Source: Phycisphaerales bacterium (GTDB lineage Bacteria; Planctomycetota; UBA1135; UBA2386). From it: a stretch of 64,000 bases of DNA. Position 1 is the stretch's first letter, and each line of letters begins with the position of its first letter. The notes beneath the pieces were generated by a model. It searched no databases. It saw nothing but the letters and a program-made list of their open reading frames with translations, and was not told the DNA's origin. The DNA lies in assembly GCA_020247305.1 (NCBI GenBank), contig JADCJE010000032.1, forward strand, positions 24,108 through 88,107, in the 5' to 3' direction. Position numbers and translations under genes: made by a program. Of this stretch, positions 9,611 to 18,038 are shown one piece after another.

Positions 9611-11457
9611 CCAGACTGAGCCTGCGCAACCTGCTGCAGGGCGCCGGCGAACCGGCGCTGCGCGAATGCGTGTTCCGCTGGTGCGGCGCGGTCGCCGACG
9701 AGGCCAAGCCGACCCTCGCCGCTGCGGCCGCGGCGATGGAGGACGAGCAACGCGTGCAGGCGCGGCTGGCGGCGCTGCCGAAGAAGCTGCAGGACCTGCT
9801 GGAGCCGTTCTTCGCGCCTGGCGCGTCGGTGCGGTCGGTGCAGGCCCTGGTGACCGAGTGCGGCAAGCAGTTCAAGAGCCGTTTCGAACTGGAGGCGGCG
9901 CTGGCGGCGCTGCATCGCGAAGCGTTCGTCTGGCACGTCAAGGACAAGCGTTGGGCGACCTTCGACTCCCCGAGCTGGGCGGTGCCGACGGAGCTGGTCG
10001 AGTGCGTGCACCAGCTGCGGCAGCGGCGCCAGCGACTCCTGCAGGACGCCGTGACGTTGCAGGGTTTCCTCGACGCGCGGTACTTCCGCGAGCGGGTCGA
10101 GGCGGGCAAGGCGGGCGGCAAGGACGACGCCAAGGCCAGCGACCACGCGCGCAAGATCTACAAGCTGTACGCGCTGGACGCCTCGATCGCGCAGCGGCTG
10201 CAGAAGCTGCCGCCAGCCGTCGCGACGATCGTCGACGACGTGCTGTTCAAGCACGGCGGCATCGCGGCGTGGGAGGAGACGCTGCGCGAGGTGGACCTGC
10301 CCGATCCGCCGGACCTCGCGCTGGTGGGCAAGTGCCTCGCCGAGGCGATGCTCGGCACGGTCACCGACCTCGACCTAGCGCGCATCGGCGTGCAGCCGCT
10401 GCCGCAGGCGGTCGTCGTGTTCCACGAGGTCGCGTTGTTCGCGCTCAAGCGGCGAGGCGAGTCGGCGCTGCCCACCGTCAGCGAGGAGCTGTCGTGCCGC
10501 GGCGACTTCGCGACCAACGTCGGCCGCTTCCTCAAGGACCTGCAGCACACCAAGGTGCTGTTCACCGCCGAGGGCGACCTGTTCAAGGCCTCGCAGAAGC
10601 GCATCGCCGCGACGCTGCTGCCCGTTCCCGGCGGCTTCCTCGGGCAGGAGGCGACGCTGGAGGCGATCTTCCGCTTCTGCCTGCAGCGACGGCTCGTAGA
10701 TCGCCGCGGCGAACGCGCGCTGCGGCCGACGCCCGCGGGGCAGGAGTTCGATCGCGCGCCGCTGGCGGAGCAGACCCGAACCCTGCTCGCGCACTTCGTG
10801 GAGGATCGCACGCTGCACGGCGAGCCGTACCACCACACGCGCCTGCGCCGCGTGTTCTTGCGCCTGCTGCGCCGGGCGGAGCCGATGGTCTGGCAGGACT
10901 GCTCGCTGCTGCCGTTCCTGGCGCGCAACGCCTATCTCGCGCAGCTCGAAGCGGCGGCGACCGAGGAGTACTTCGCCGCGCGCTTCCTCGGGGGCGCCTA
11001 CACGCCCAGCGAGACGCTGCAGCAGTTGGCGTGGAACCTGCTCGTCTGGGTCAAGCGCCGCCTGTTCCCGCTGGGCATCGTCGACCTCGGCGTGCACCAG
11101 GGACGCGTCACCGCGCTGCGGCTGTCGCGGCTCGGCGCCGAGCTGCTCGACGCCGAGCCGGCGGGCAAGGTCGGTGGCACGCGCAGTTCCGTCATCGTGC
11201 AGCCGGACTTCGAGGTCATCGTTTTCCCGGGCGACGACGTGCACGACGTCCTGCACCTGTTCGATCGCTTCGCGCGGCGGACGAAGAGCGACCACGTGCA
11301 CCAGTTCCGGATCGACGAGGCCTCGGTGCGCGCCGGAATCGCCGACGGCCTGTCCGGCGCGCAGATCATCCAGGTGCTCGCCGACCGCGCACGGGCGCCG
11401 GTGCCGCAGAACGTCCGCTACAGCCTCGAGGAGTGGGCGCAGCGACCGCACGCGTGA
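9607..11457 (+). CDS. XPB-associated protein with Helicase_C_3-type domain
   Basis: A 616-residue protein with no ATPase motifs. Its C-terminal part (about residues 510-616) has the pattern of the XPB/Ssl2 N-terminal-like (Helicase_C_3) domain: [18 protein letters not shown], then a DRFARR segment, [17 protein letters not shown] and [15 protein letters not shown]. The rest is alpha-helical and winged-helix-like in character, with many Leu-rich helices. In eukaryotic TFIIH the p52 subunit holds XPB through a fold like that of XPB's own N-terminus, so this gene, directly coupled to xpb by ATGA, is a good candidate for an XPB partner or regulator. That role is inference. It ends the operon: 96 bases separate it from the next gene, which has its own promoter-like box. 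Confidence 0.8.
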   Translation: MTRLSLRNLLQGAGEPALRECVFRWCGAVADEAKPTLAAAAAAMEDEQRVQARLAALPKKLQDLLEPFFAPGASVRSVQALVTECGKQFKSRFELEAALAALHREAFVWHVKDKRWATFDSPSWAVPTELVECVHQLRQRRQRLLQDAVTLQGFLDARYFRERVEAGKAGGKDDAKASDHARKIYKLYALDASIAQRLQKLPPAVATIVDDVLFKHGGIAAWEETLREVDLPDPPDLALVGKCLAEAMLGTVTDLDLARIGVQPLPQAVVVFHEVALFALKRRGESALPTVSEELSCRGDFATNVGRFLKDLQHTKVLFTAEGDLFKASQKRIAATLLPVPGGFLGQEATLEAIFRFCLQRRLVDRRGERALRPTPAGQEFDRAPLAEQTRTLLAHFVEDRTLHGEPYHHTRLRRVFLRLLRRAEPMVWQDCSLLPFLARNAYLAQLEAAATEEYFAARFLGGAYTPSETLQQLAWNLLVWVKRRLFPLGIVDLGVHQGRVTALRLSRLGAELLDAEPAGKVGGTRSSVIVQPDFEVIVFPGDDVHDVLHLFDRFARRTKSDHVHQFRIDEASVRAGIADGLSGAQIIQVLADRARAPVPQNVRYSLEEWAQRPHA

Positions 11458-11527
11458 CGCCGGTGCCATCGGATCGTCCGGAGTCTTCTTCTGGTCCTTC
11501 AACACGGCGCACCGGCGGACGATGAGC

Positions 11528-11533
11528 TAGGCT
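11528..11533 (+). promoter_or_regulatory. candidate -10 box (TAGGCT) for the FAD oxidoreductase gene
   Basis: TAGGCT lies 20 bases before the ATG at 11554 in an otherwise GC-rich gap. No convincing -35 box of either class defined in this window is visible, so the call is tentative. Confidence 0.35.
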
Positions 11534-11553
11534 CGTCACCGCACGCACCGCCC

Positions 11554-13053
11554 ATGACCGCGCCAGACGCCGATCCGAACGCCGCCTCGAGTCCCGCTGC
11601 CGCCGGCACCGCCGATCCGTCGGTGCTCGTGCTGGGCGCCGGCCCGGCGGGCCTCGCCTGCGCCATGGAGTTGTCCCGCAACGGCCGGCGGACCATGGTC
11701 GTCGAGCGCGACGAGCAGGTCGGCGGGCTGGCCAAGACGCTGACCATCCGCGAGGGCGACCTGACGTTCCTGACGGACATCGGGCCGCACCGGTTCTTCT
11801 CGAAGAACAAGTACCTCTACGACTTCATCGAGGACCTGCTGCACGAGGAGTGGCGCAAGGTGCCGCGCCTGACCCGGCAGTTCATCGACGGCAAGTACTA
11901 CAACTATCCCGTCAACTTCGGCCAGGTCGTCCGCAACCTCGGCTTCCTGCGCAGTTGCCGAATCGGCGTCGACTACTTCCTTGCGCGGCTGCGCTACGGG
12001 TTGTTCGGCAAGCCGATGAAGACGTTCGAGGACTACGTCGTCGCCAACTTCGGCCGCGCGCTCGCCGAGTTCTCGATGATCAACTACACCGAGAAGATCT
12101 GGGGCATCCCGGTCCGCGACATCCATCCGGACTGGGCCAAGCAGCGCATCCACGGCCTCAACCTCTGGAGCGTGCTGACGAAGGCGATCGGGCTCGGCGG
12201 CAAGAAGGGGCCGAAGTCGCTCGTCGACGAGTTCTACTATCCCCAGTTCGGCACCGGCACGATCTACGAGGAGATCGGCAAGCACCTCGCCGAGACCGGC
12301 ACGAAGATGCTGCTGCGGAGCGAACCGGTGAAGGTCCGCCACGACGGCCGCCGGGTGACGTCCGTCGATCTGCGGACGCCCGACGGCGTCGTGACCGTGC
12401 GTCCCGACCACGTCGTCGAGTCGGTGCCGCTGACGCACTTCCTGACGCTGCTCGATCCGCCGCCGCCGCCCGACGTGCTGGCGGCCGCGGGCGCCCTGCG
12501 CTGGCGGGCCCAGGTCTACCTGTTCCTCACGCTCGACAAGGACAAGGTCACCGACGACAACTGGATCTACTTCCCGAGCAAGGACATCCCGTTCGGCCGT
12601 ACGAGCGAGATGAAGAACTTCAGCAAGGACATGTGTCCGCCCGGGAAGACCTCGTTCTTCGTCGAGTTCTTCACGTTCGAGGACGATCCGCTCTGGTCGA
12701 TGACCACGGAGCAGGTGCTCGACCTCGCGATGCCGTACTTCGAGTCGTGGGGCTTCTTCACCCGCAAGGAGGTCCGCAAGGCGTACCTCTGGAAGCGGTC
12801 GCACGTCTATCCCGTCTACGACAGCGCGTACAAGTCGCGGCTGGCGACGATCGCGTCTTGGTTGGAGCGGCTGGAGAACCTCGTCTACATCGGTCGGCCC
12901 GGCCGCTTCCGCTACACCAACCAGGACCACAGCCTGGAGATGGGCATCATCGCCAGCCGCATCGTCCTCGAAGGCCGCAAGTACGACATGGACACGGTCG
13001 GCTCCGAGAACGAGTACTTCGAGAAGGGTCCGATCTACGAGAAGCGCATCTGA
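11554..13053 (+). CDS. NAD(P)/FAD-dependent oxidoreductase, UDP-galactopyranose mutase/protoporphyrinogen oxidase-like
   Basis: A 499-residue flavoprotein. After a short Ala-rich N-terminus it has the FAD dinucleotide-binding motif VLGAGPAGLACAMELS near residue 27, followed by VVERDEQVGGLAKT. Further features are GPHRFFSK, NYTEKIWGIPVRDI and the C-terminal FAD-contact region YTNQDHSLEMGIIA. This combination matches the family of amine-oxidase/UDP-galactopyranose-mutase-like proteins often annotated only as FAD-dependent oxidoreductases and linked to cell-surface polysaccharide genes. No sugar genes are next to it here, so substrate and pathway stay open. It is convergent with the rsmE gene downstream and probably monocistronic. 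Confidence 0.8.
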   Translation: MTAPDADPNAASSPAAAGTADPSVLVLGAGPAGLACAMELSRNGRRTMVVERDEQVGGLAKTLTIREGDLTFLTDIGPHRFFSKNKYLYDFIEDLLHEEWRKVPRLTRQFIDGKYYNYPVNFGQVVRNLGFLRSCRIGVDYFLARLRYGLFGKPMKTFEDYVVANFGRALAEFSMINYTEKIWGIPVRDIHPDWAKQRIHGLNLWSVLTKAIGLGGKKGPKSLVDEFYYPQFGTGTIYEEIGKHLAETGTKMLLRSEPVKVRHDGRRVTSVDLRTPDGVVTVRPDHVVESVPLTHFLTLLDPPPPPDVLAAAGALRWRAQVYLFLTLDKDKVTDDNWIYFPSKDIPFGRTSEMKNFSKDMCPPGKTSFFVEFFTFEDDPLWSMTTEQVLDLAMPYFESWGFFTRKEVRKAYLWKRSHVYPVYDSAYKSRLATIASWLERLENLVYIGRPGRFRYTNQDHSLEMGIIASRIVLEGRKYDMDTVGSENEYFEKGPIYEKRI

Positions 13054-13101
13054 CCGGCAGGCCGCCGCGAGCGCGCCGGCGCGCGCACGGCTGCCCGCGC
13101 G

Positions 13102-13836
13102 TCACGGCCTGCGGGCGCGCAGCAGGTCGAACTGGCCCTTGAGCACGGCGAGCGCCGTCTCCGTGCGCAGCGGGCGCGCGCCGCACGAAACGGGCAAGAA
13201 ACCCTGCGCCGCGAAGCGCTCGACCTCATAGGGCAGGAAGCCGCCGTCGGGTCCGATCGCGAGCGCGATGCCGCCGCCACCGGGCGCGAGCATCGCGGTC
13301 GGCGTCGCCGCCGCCGGATCGGCGACGAAGCGCTGCGCCGGCAGGGGCAACACCGGCAGCGCGTCCTCGACGAACGGGCGGAACAGCGCATGGAACGACA
13401 CGGTCGGCAGGCGCGTGCGGCCGGTCTGCTCCAGGCCGGCGAGCAACGCTGCCCGCTGCGCCGCGGGCTGCATCGCCTCGCTGGCGAGGTGGCTCTTGTC
13501 GACGCGCCAACTGCGGAACAAGTCGATGCGGCCGAAGCCGAGCGCCGCCGCGTGCGCGAGCATGCGCAGCAGCACCTTCGGCCGCGGCACCGCCAGCAAC
13601 AACGCGTCGTCCGGGCGCGGTTCGACGTCGTGCCGCCACGCGCATGCGAACTCGACCGCTTCGTCGCCGATCGCCGTGACGCGGGCTTCGCCGCGGGGGC
13701 CGTCGACGATCGCCGCGCGCAGCACGTCGCCTGCCTGGGCGCGCAGGACCATGCGCACGTGCTCGGCGCGACGGCCGACGAGCCGGCAATGGCCAGCCGC
13801 ATCGGGCTCGTCGGCTTCGAGCAGCAGGAAGTTCAC
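13102..13836 (-). CDS. rsmE: RsmE-type 16S rRNA (uracil-1498-N3)-methyltransferase, paralog 1
   Basis: A 244-residue SPOUT-class methyltransferase that would use S-adenosylmethionine to methylate U1498 in 16S rRNA. The knot region shows AIGPDGGFLPYEVE (family GPEGG, here with Asp) and the C-terminal RPLRTETALAVLKGQFD motif. The GTG at 13836 is preferred over an in-frame ATG at 13872 because it gives the usual N-terminus (NFLLLE), and the earlier codon lies inside the -35-like box of the promoter. A second RsmE-like gene lies at 56246-56929, so one of the two may have another target. Confidence 0.88.
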   Translation of the reverse strand: MNFLLLEADEPDAAGHCRLVGRRAEHVRMVLRAQAGDVLRAAIVDGPRGEARVTAIGDEAVEFACAWRHDVEPRPDDALLLAVPRPKVLLRMLAHAAALGFGRIDLFRSWRVDKSHLASEAMQPAAQRAALLAGLEQTGRTRLPTVSFHALFRPFVEDALPVLPLPAQRFVADPAAATPTAMLAPGGGGIALAIGPDGGFLPYEVERFAAQGFLPVSCGARPLRTETALAVLKGQFDLLRARRP

Positions 13837-13842
13837 CGCCGG

Positions 13843-13872
13843 ATGGTAGGAGCCGGGTCCGCGGGTGGCCAC
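13843..13872 (-). promoter_or_regulatory. promoter of rsmE paralog 1 (leaderless type)
   Basis: On the minus strand GTGGCC (13867-13872), 18 bases, TACCAT (13843-13848), then six bases to the GTG start. It falls in the (G/C)TGGC(C/A)-N18-TAnnnT class, and the bases before GTGGCC (GGGCGGC) also match other members. Confidence 0.6.
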
Positions 13873-13979
13873 GCCGCCCGACGCGCGTCCCGGGACGGGG
13901 GCTCCGGGCCTGTGCGCCGTTGCCGGGCGCGGGCGGACTCGCGCGGGAAATCCGCGCTAGCGGCATCCGGACGCGCGCA

Positions 13980-13985
13980 TACCAT
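13980..13985 (+). promoter_or_regulatory. -10-like box (TACCAT) of pssA
   Basis: TACCAT ends eight bases before the pssA ATG, so the transcript would be leaderless or nearly so. No (G/C)TGGC(C/A) box stands at the expected 17-18 base spacing, so only the -10 part is proposed. Confidence 0.4.
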
Positions 13986-13993
13986 GCCGCGGC

Positions 13994-14929
13994 ATGAGCA
14001 CGTCGCGACTCGAAGACCTCGCCCTCCGCCGGCGCGGCCGGCTGCGCCGGCTGAAGGAGGTCCCCGTGCTGCCGAGCCTGATCACGCTCGGCAACCTCTG
14101 CTGCGGCTTCCTGGCCATCGCCAAGGTCGCGGACGCGCTGCGCACCGCCCAACCTGGGGCCGAGTTCGCGACCGTGGTCGCCTTCTTCGAGGCCGCCGTG
14201 GTCCTGGTCTTCGTCGCGATGGTCTTCGACGCGCTCGACGGCCGGGTCGCGCGCATGACCGGTCAGACCACGCCCTTCGGCGCCCAGTTGGACAGCATGG
14301 CGGACATGGTCACGTTCGGCTGCGCGCCGGCGTTCCTGTGCAAGGTGCTGGTCGACTGGCACGCGCAGGTCGACGGCAACCGGCTGTTGCCGCTGCACCC
14401 CAAGCTCTTCTTCGCCGCCGCCGCGGTCTACGTCGTCGGGGCGGCGCTCCGACTGGCCCGCTTCAACGTCGAGACCGGCGCCGACGAGGACGACCACCGG
14501 GAGTTCAAGGGTCTGCCGTCGCCGGCCGCCGCCTCGGTCGCCTGCGCGCTGGTCGCCCTGTTCTGCACGCGCAACGACACCGGCGCCACGCTCGCGCACT
14601 GGCTGTTCGCGCCGAGTCACTTCGACCTGATCGTGGTCGCCATGCCCGGCGTGCTGGTGCTGCTCGGCCTGCTGATGGTCAGCCGCTTCCCGTACCCGCA
14701 CGCGATGCACTGGCTGATGAAGGGCCGCAACAGCCTGCCGGTGCTCGCCTTGGTGGTGGCGCTCGTGATCGTCGCCGCGATCGAATGGCAACTGGCGTTG
14801 GCGGCGACGACTTCGGGGTACCTGCTGTCGGGGCCGGCGGTCGGATTGGTTCGCCTCGTGCTGCGCCGGCGCAGCGACGACGACGACCAGGACGGCGAGG
14901 ACGCGCGGCCGCTGCCGTCGCACAACTGA
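13994..14929 (+). CDS. pssA: CDP-diacylglycerol-serine O-phosphatidyltransferase
   Basis: A 311-residue integral membrane enzyme that makes phosphatidylserine from CDP-diacylglycerol and L-serine, the first step to phosphatidylethanolamine. The CDP-alcohol phosphatidyltransferase signature DGxxAR-x8-G-x3-D-x3-D is present as FDALDGRVAR followed by TTPFGAQLDSMADM. Several hydrophobic segments follow, including ALVVALVIVAAIEW near the C-terminus, and the tail is charged (DDDDQDGED). PSLITLGNLCCGF near the N-terminus is typical of the bacterial PssA subclass II. The next gene starts 12 bases after the stop, so it probably heads a metabolic operon. Confidence 0.88.
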   Translation: MSTSRLEDLALRRRGRLRRLKEVPVLPSLITLGNLCCGFLAIAKVADALRTAQPGAEFATVVAFFEAAVVLVFVAMVFDALDGRVARMTGQTTPFGAQLDSMADMVTFGCAPAFLCKVLVDWHAQVDGNRLLPLHPKLFFAAAAVYVVGAALRLARFNVETGADEDDHREFKGLPSPAAASVACALVALFCTRNDTGATLAHWLFAPSHFDLIVVAMPGVLVLLGLLMVSRFPYPHAMHWLMKGRNSLPVLALVVALVIVAAIEWQLALAATTSGYLLSGPAVGLVRLVLRRRSDDDDQDGEDARPLPSHN

Positions 14930-14941
14930 TCCCGTCGCGTC

Positions 14942-16291
14942 GTGTCCGATCCTGCGTCACCCGCCGTGTCCCCGTCGCCTCGCACCCGCACCGTCCACCT
15001 CGGCCTTGGCAGCAACGAAGGCGACCGGGACCGCCATCTGCAGTCGGCGATCGGCCGGCTCGCCGCCACGCCGGGCATCGCCGTGGCCCGCGTCTCGTCC
15101 TTTCGCGAGACGGCGTTCGTCGGTGAAGGACCGGCGCAGGGGCCGTACCGGAACGCCGTCGCCGAGTTGTCGACCTCGCTGACGCCGCAGGCGCTGTTCG
15201 CCGTCTGCAAGGCGATCGAGGCCGAAGCTGGGCGCAAGCTGCCGTCGCCGCGCAACCATCCGCGGCCGCTCGATCTCGACATCGTGTTCTTCGGCGACGA
15301 AGTGATCGACACGCGCGAATTGGTGGTGCCGCACCCGCGCTGGCACGAACGCCCCTTCGTGCTGGAGCCGCTGGCGGAACTCGGGGTCGACGTCGCCGGC
15401 CGCAAGCGCTGGACGCCGCCGGACGTCGTCGACGAGCCGCCTGCGATGTCGGCGCGGGCGGCGCGTTGGCGCGCCGGCGGCTGCACGATCGGCGTCGTGC
15501 CGACGATGGGCAGCCTACACGCCGGCCATCGCCGGTTGATGGAGATCGCCCGCAGCGAATGCGACCGCGTCGTGGCGACCGTGTTCGTCAACCCGCTGCA
15601 GTTCGGGCCGAAGGAGGACTTCGCCGCCTACCCGCGCGACCTCGCCGGCGACCTCGCCGTCTGCCGCGACGCCGGCGTCGACTGCGTGTTCGCGCCGACG
15701 GTGGCGCAGATGTACGACCCCGACTTCTGCAGCCACGTCGACGTCGGCCGCGCCGCCGACGGCATGGAGGGCGCGGTGCGCCCCGGGCACTTCCGCGGCG
15801 TCGCCACGGTGGTCGCGCGCTTGTTCGCGATCGCGCAGCCGACGCGGGCCTACTTCGGCGAGAAGGACGCCCAGCAGCTGGCGGTGATCCGCCGGATGAC
15901 CCGCGACCTGGGTTTCCCGATCCGCATCGTGGCCTGCCCGATCGTGCGCGACGCGGACGGGTTGGCGCTGTCGAGCCGCAACGTCTACCTCGGCGCCGCC
16001 GACCGCGCCGCGAGCACCGTGCTGGTGCGCGCGCTGCGCAGCGCGCGCACGGCGTTCGGCCGTGGCGAGCGCGACCGCGACGCCCTGCTCGCCCGCGCGC
16101 GGGCGGTCATCGCCGCCGAACTGCGGGCGCAGCTCGACTACCTCGAACTGCGGCGCGAAGGCGATCTCGCCGAGCTGCCGCCTGGCCCGGTCGCCGGCGG
16201 CCGCATGCTGGTCGCCGCGATGTTCCGCGACGGCGTGCGCCCCGTCCGCCTGCTCGACAACCTCGCGCTCGACGGCAAGGCGGACGAATGA
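14942..16291 (+). CDS. fusion of HPPK (FolK) and pantothenate synthetase (PanC)
   Basis: A 449-residue protein with two complete enzymes. Residues ~17-155 are 6-hydroxymethyl-7,8-dihydropterin pyrophosphokinase of folate synthesis: LGLGSNEGDRDRHLQSA, then RNHPRPLDLDIVFFGD and PHPRWHERPFVLEPLAEL. Residues ~165-449 are pantothenate synthetase, which condenses pantoate with beta-alanine using ATP: VVPTMGSLHAGH (nucleotide-binding HxGH-type motif), FVNPLQFGPKEDF, YFGEKDAQQL and LALSSRNVYL. There is no stop or frameshift between the parts, and the linker is only about ten residues. GTG 14942 is the likely start. The stop overlaps ispE by ATGA. Joining folate and pantothenate enzymes in one chain is unusual; I know of no metabolic channel that would link them. 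Confidence 0.9.
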   Translation: MSDPASPAVSPSPRTRTVHLGLGSNEGDRDRHLQSAIGRLAATPGIAVARVSSFRETAFVGEGPAQGPYRNAVAELSTSLTPQALFAVCKAIEAEAGRKLPSPRNHPRPLDLDIVFFGDEVIDTRELVVPHPRWHERPFVLEPLAELGVDVAGRKRWTPPDVVDEPPAMSARAARWRAGGCTIGVVPTMGSLHAGHRRLMEIARSECDRVVATVFVNPLQFGPKEDFAAYPRDLAGDLAVCRDAGVDCVFAPTVAQMYDPDFCSHVDVGRAADGMEGAVRPGHFRGVATVVARLFAIAQPTRAYFGEKDAQQLAVIRRMTRDLGFPIRIVACPIVRDADGLALSSRNVYLGAADRAASTVLVRALRSARTAFGRGERDRDALLARARAVIAAELRAQLDYLELRREGDLAELPPGPVAGGRMLVAAMFRDGVRPVRLLDNLALDGKADE

Positions 16292-17193
16292 GCGGCGGGC
16301 CCGCCCTGCGCCTGCCGGCGCGCGCGAAGCTGAACCTGTACCTGCGGGTATGCGGCCGCCGAGCCGACGGGTACCACCTGCTGGAGACGCTGTTCCACGC
16401 GCTAGAACTGCACGACGACCTCGTCGTCGCGCGCGCCGGCGACGGCGTCGAGCTGGCGGTCACGGCGGACACGCCGGGGCTCGCCGTGGCGCCGGGGCCG
16501 GACAACCTCGTCTGCCGGGCGCTGCAGGCGTTCGCCGAGCGCATTCCCGGCGCCGGCTTCCGCGCGCAGCTGCACAAACGCATCCCGCATGGCGGCGGAC
16601 TCGGCGGCGGCAGCAGCGACGCGGCGGCGGCGCTGCGCCTCGCCAATGCGCTGTGCGGTGAGCCGCTGCCGCCCGCGGAGCTCGCGGCGATGGCGGCGCG
16701 GCTCGGCGCCGACTGCGCGTTCTTCCTTCGCGGCGGCACGCAGTGGGGGCGCGGCGTCGGCGACGAACTGACATCGACGCACCTCGCGGCGCGACACTTC
16801 GTGCTCGTCTGTCCGTCGTTCGGCTGCGACACCGCTGCTGTCTACAAAACGCACGCCGCGATGTGGCGCGGCATGGAGCATGCCGATACGGTAGAAGGCA
16901 TTCCGGCGGTCGACGAGCCGGAAGCCGTCCTGCACCACGGCTTCCGCAACGACCTGTGGGCGGCGGCGACGCGGGTCCAGCCTGCGCTGGCGCCGCTGCG
17001 GCAGCGGGTCGAGGCGCTTGCAGGGTGCGCGGCGGCGATGACGGGCAGCGGCTCGACCTTGTTCGTGCCGTTCTCCGTCGCAGCGGCGGCAATCCGTTGC
17101 GCGCGCGATCTCGCGCCGCTCGCCGAGGACGGCGTGCGGCTCCTGGTGACGCGCAGCGGGCCGTCGGTCGTCGACGTGCCGACGCCGGACTGA
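16288..17193 (+). CDS. ispE: 4-diphosphocytidyl-2-C-methyl-D-erythritol kinase
   Basis: A 301-residue GHMP-family kinase of the MEP isoprenoid pathway. It starts with the substrate-side motif PARAKLNLYLRVCGRRADGYH, has the ATP-binding glycine-rich loop IPHGGGLGGGSSDAAAAL near residue 100, and a third GHMP motif AAMTGSGSTLFVPF near the C-terminus. It overlaps the FolK-PanC gene by ATGA. A GC-rich hairpin follows its stop. The next gene is spoVG-like, as in Bacillus, where ispE and spoVG also lie close together. Confidence 0.92.
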   Translation: MSGGPALRLPARAKLNLYLRVCGRRADGYHLLETLFHALELHDDLVVARAGDGVELAVTADTPGLAVAPGPDNLVCRALQAFAERIPGAGFRAQLHKRIPHGGGLGGGSSDAAAALRLANALCGEPLPPAELAAMAARLGADCAFFLRGGTQWGRGVGDELTSTHLAARHFVLVCPSFGCDTAAVYKTHAAMWRGMEHADTVEGIPAVDEPEAVLHHGFRNDLWAAATRVQPALAPLRQRVEALAGCAAAMTGSGSTLFVPFSVAAAAIRCARDLAPLAEDGVRLLVTRSGPSVVDVPTPD

Positions 17194-17198
17194 GCGGT

Positions 17199-17220
17199 CG
17201 GCGGCCCGGGCGGGCCGCCG
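17199..17220 (+). terminator. GC-rich hairpin after ispE
   Basis: A perfect 9-bp inverted repeat (CGGCGGCCC / GGGCCGCCG) with loop GGGC begins six bases after the ispE stop. No T-run follows, so it is at best a weak or Rho-assisted terminator, or an mRNA end-stabilising stem. Confidence 0.4.
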
Positions 17221-17303
17221 GCGCGCCAGCGGAGGTCGTCGCGGCGAGCTGAGGCACCGGTCGGTCCTCGGTCGCATCGGTCGAAGGCGCGGTTCGACAA
17301 CCT

Positions 17304-17309
17304 GGGAGG
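17304..17309 (+). promoter_or_regulatory. ribosome binding site of the spoVG-like gene
   Basis: GGGAGG, five bases before GTG 17315. It is one of few clear Shine-Dalgarno sequences at a non-coupled start in this window, and it supports the GTG as start. Confidence 0.5.
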
Positions 17310-17314
17310 CGGCA

Positions 17315-17890
17315 GTGCAATCCGAACGCAGCGACGGTGCCCATCACGTGCGGTTCTCGATCACCGAGGTCCGCGTCAAGCTGACCGAGGACCCGCGCAA
17401 CAAGCTGCGCGCCTACGCCAGCGTCACCATCGACGACGCCTTCGTCATCCGCGACCTCAAGATCATCGACGGCGCCAAAGGTCCGTTCGTCGCGATGCCG
17501 AGCCGCAAGCTGTCGGACCATTGCCCGCGCTGCCAGCACAAGAACCACATGCGGGCGCGCTACTGCAACCAGTGCGGCGGCGAACTCGACGGCGATCGGG
17601 CGCCGCGCGACGGCCGCGGCCGGGCGCGGCTCTATGCCGACCTCGCGCACCCGATCAACAGCAACACGCGCATCGAACTGCACAAGGCGGTGGTGCGGGC
17701 CTATCAGGAGGAGGTCGAGGCGCAGCGCAGCGCCGGGTCGAACTACCAGCCGAAGGACTTCGACGACCTCGACGTGCTGTCGGAGTCGATCGACGCCGAG
17801 TACCTCGACGAGTTGGCGCGCCGCCAGGAGGAACGGGAGCGGCGGCGGCGGGAGCAGGCGGCCGCGGGGGAAGCCGGCGCCGGCGCGTGA
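17315..17890 (+). CDS. spoVG: SpoVG family protein with an inserted zinc ribbon
   Basis: A 191-residue protein, twice the usual SpoVG length (about 90). The SpoVG fold is split. Residues ~10-60 hold the first part (RFSITEVRVKL, LRAYASVTIDDAFVIRDLKI, GPFVAMPSRKL). A zinc ribbon follows with CPRCQHKNHMRARYCNQCGG, two CxxC pairs. The SpoVG part then resumes at ARLYADLAHPINSNTR and runs to VVRAYQEE. A charged, coiled tail ends the protein. SpoVG in Firmicutes binds nucleic acid and affects gene expression and septation. The insertion sits exactly between the two SpoVG strands, so it is likely a real domain insertion rather than a fusion artefact. Its role here is unknown. Confidence 0.82.
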   Translation: MQSERSDGAHHVRFSITEVRVKLTEDPRNKLRAYASVTIDDAFVIRDLKIIDGAKGPFVAMPSRKLSDHCPRCQHKNHMRARYCNQCGGELDGDRAPRDGRGRARLYADLAHPINSNTRIELHKAVVRAYQEEVEAQRSAGSNYQPKDFDDLDVLSESIDAEYLDELARRQEERERRRREQAAAGEAGAGA

Positions 17891-18002
17891 TGGCGGGCGT
17901 GCCGCGGCGGCGGTCCAGATGGAGCCGACGCCGAGGGCCGAGCGGCGCAGCCGCACTGCCGCGGCGGCGAGCGTTCCCCGGCGACGACGCATGCCGGGCG
18001 GC

Positions 18003-18032
18003 GTGGCCTTCCGTGCCGAAAGCCTCTACGAT
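18003..18032 (+). promoter_or_regulatory. promoter of the DUF2520 gene (leaderless type)
   Basis: GTGGCC (18003-18008), 18 bases, TACGAT (18027-18032), six bases, GTG start at 18039. The 18 bases GGGCGGCGTGGCCTTCCG at 17996-18013 are identical to 42015-42032 upstream of the S46 peptidase gene. Confidence 0.6.
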
Positions 18033-18038
18033 CGGCGC

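Noticed and set aside
13054..13101. GCGCGCCGGCGCGC palindrome between the FAD oxidoreductase and rsmE 1
   Set aside because: It is a short self-complementary stretch with no room for a loop and no T-run; in such GC-rich DNA it is expected by chance.
13837..13872. ATG at 13872 as start of rsmE paralog 1
   Set aside because: The codon lies within the -35-like box of the promoter, and the extra residues are not part of the RsmE N-terminus. GTG 13836 fits better.
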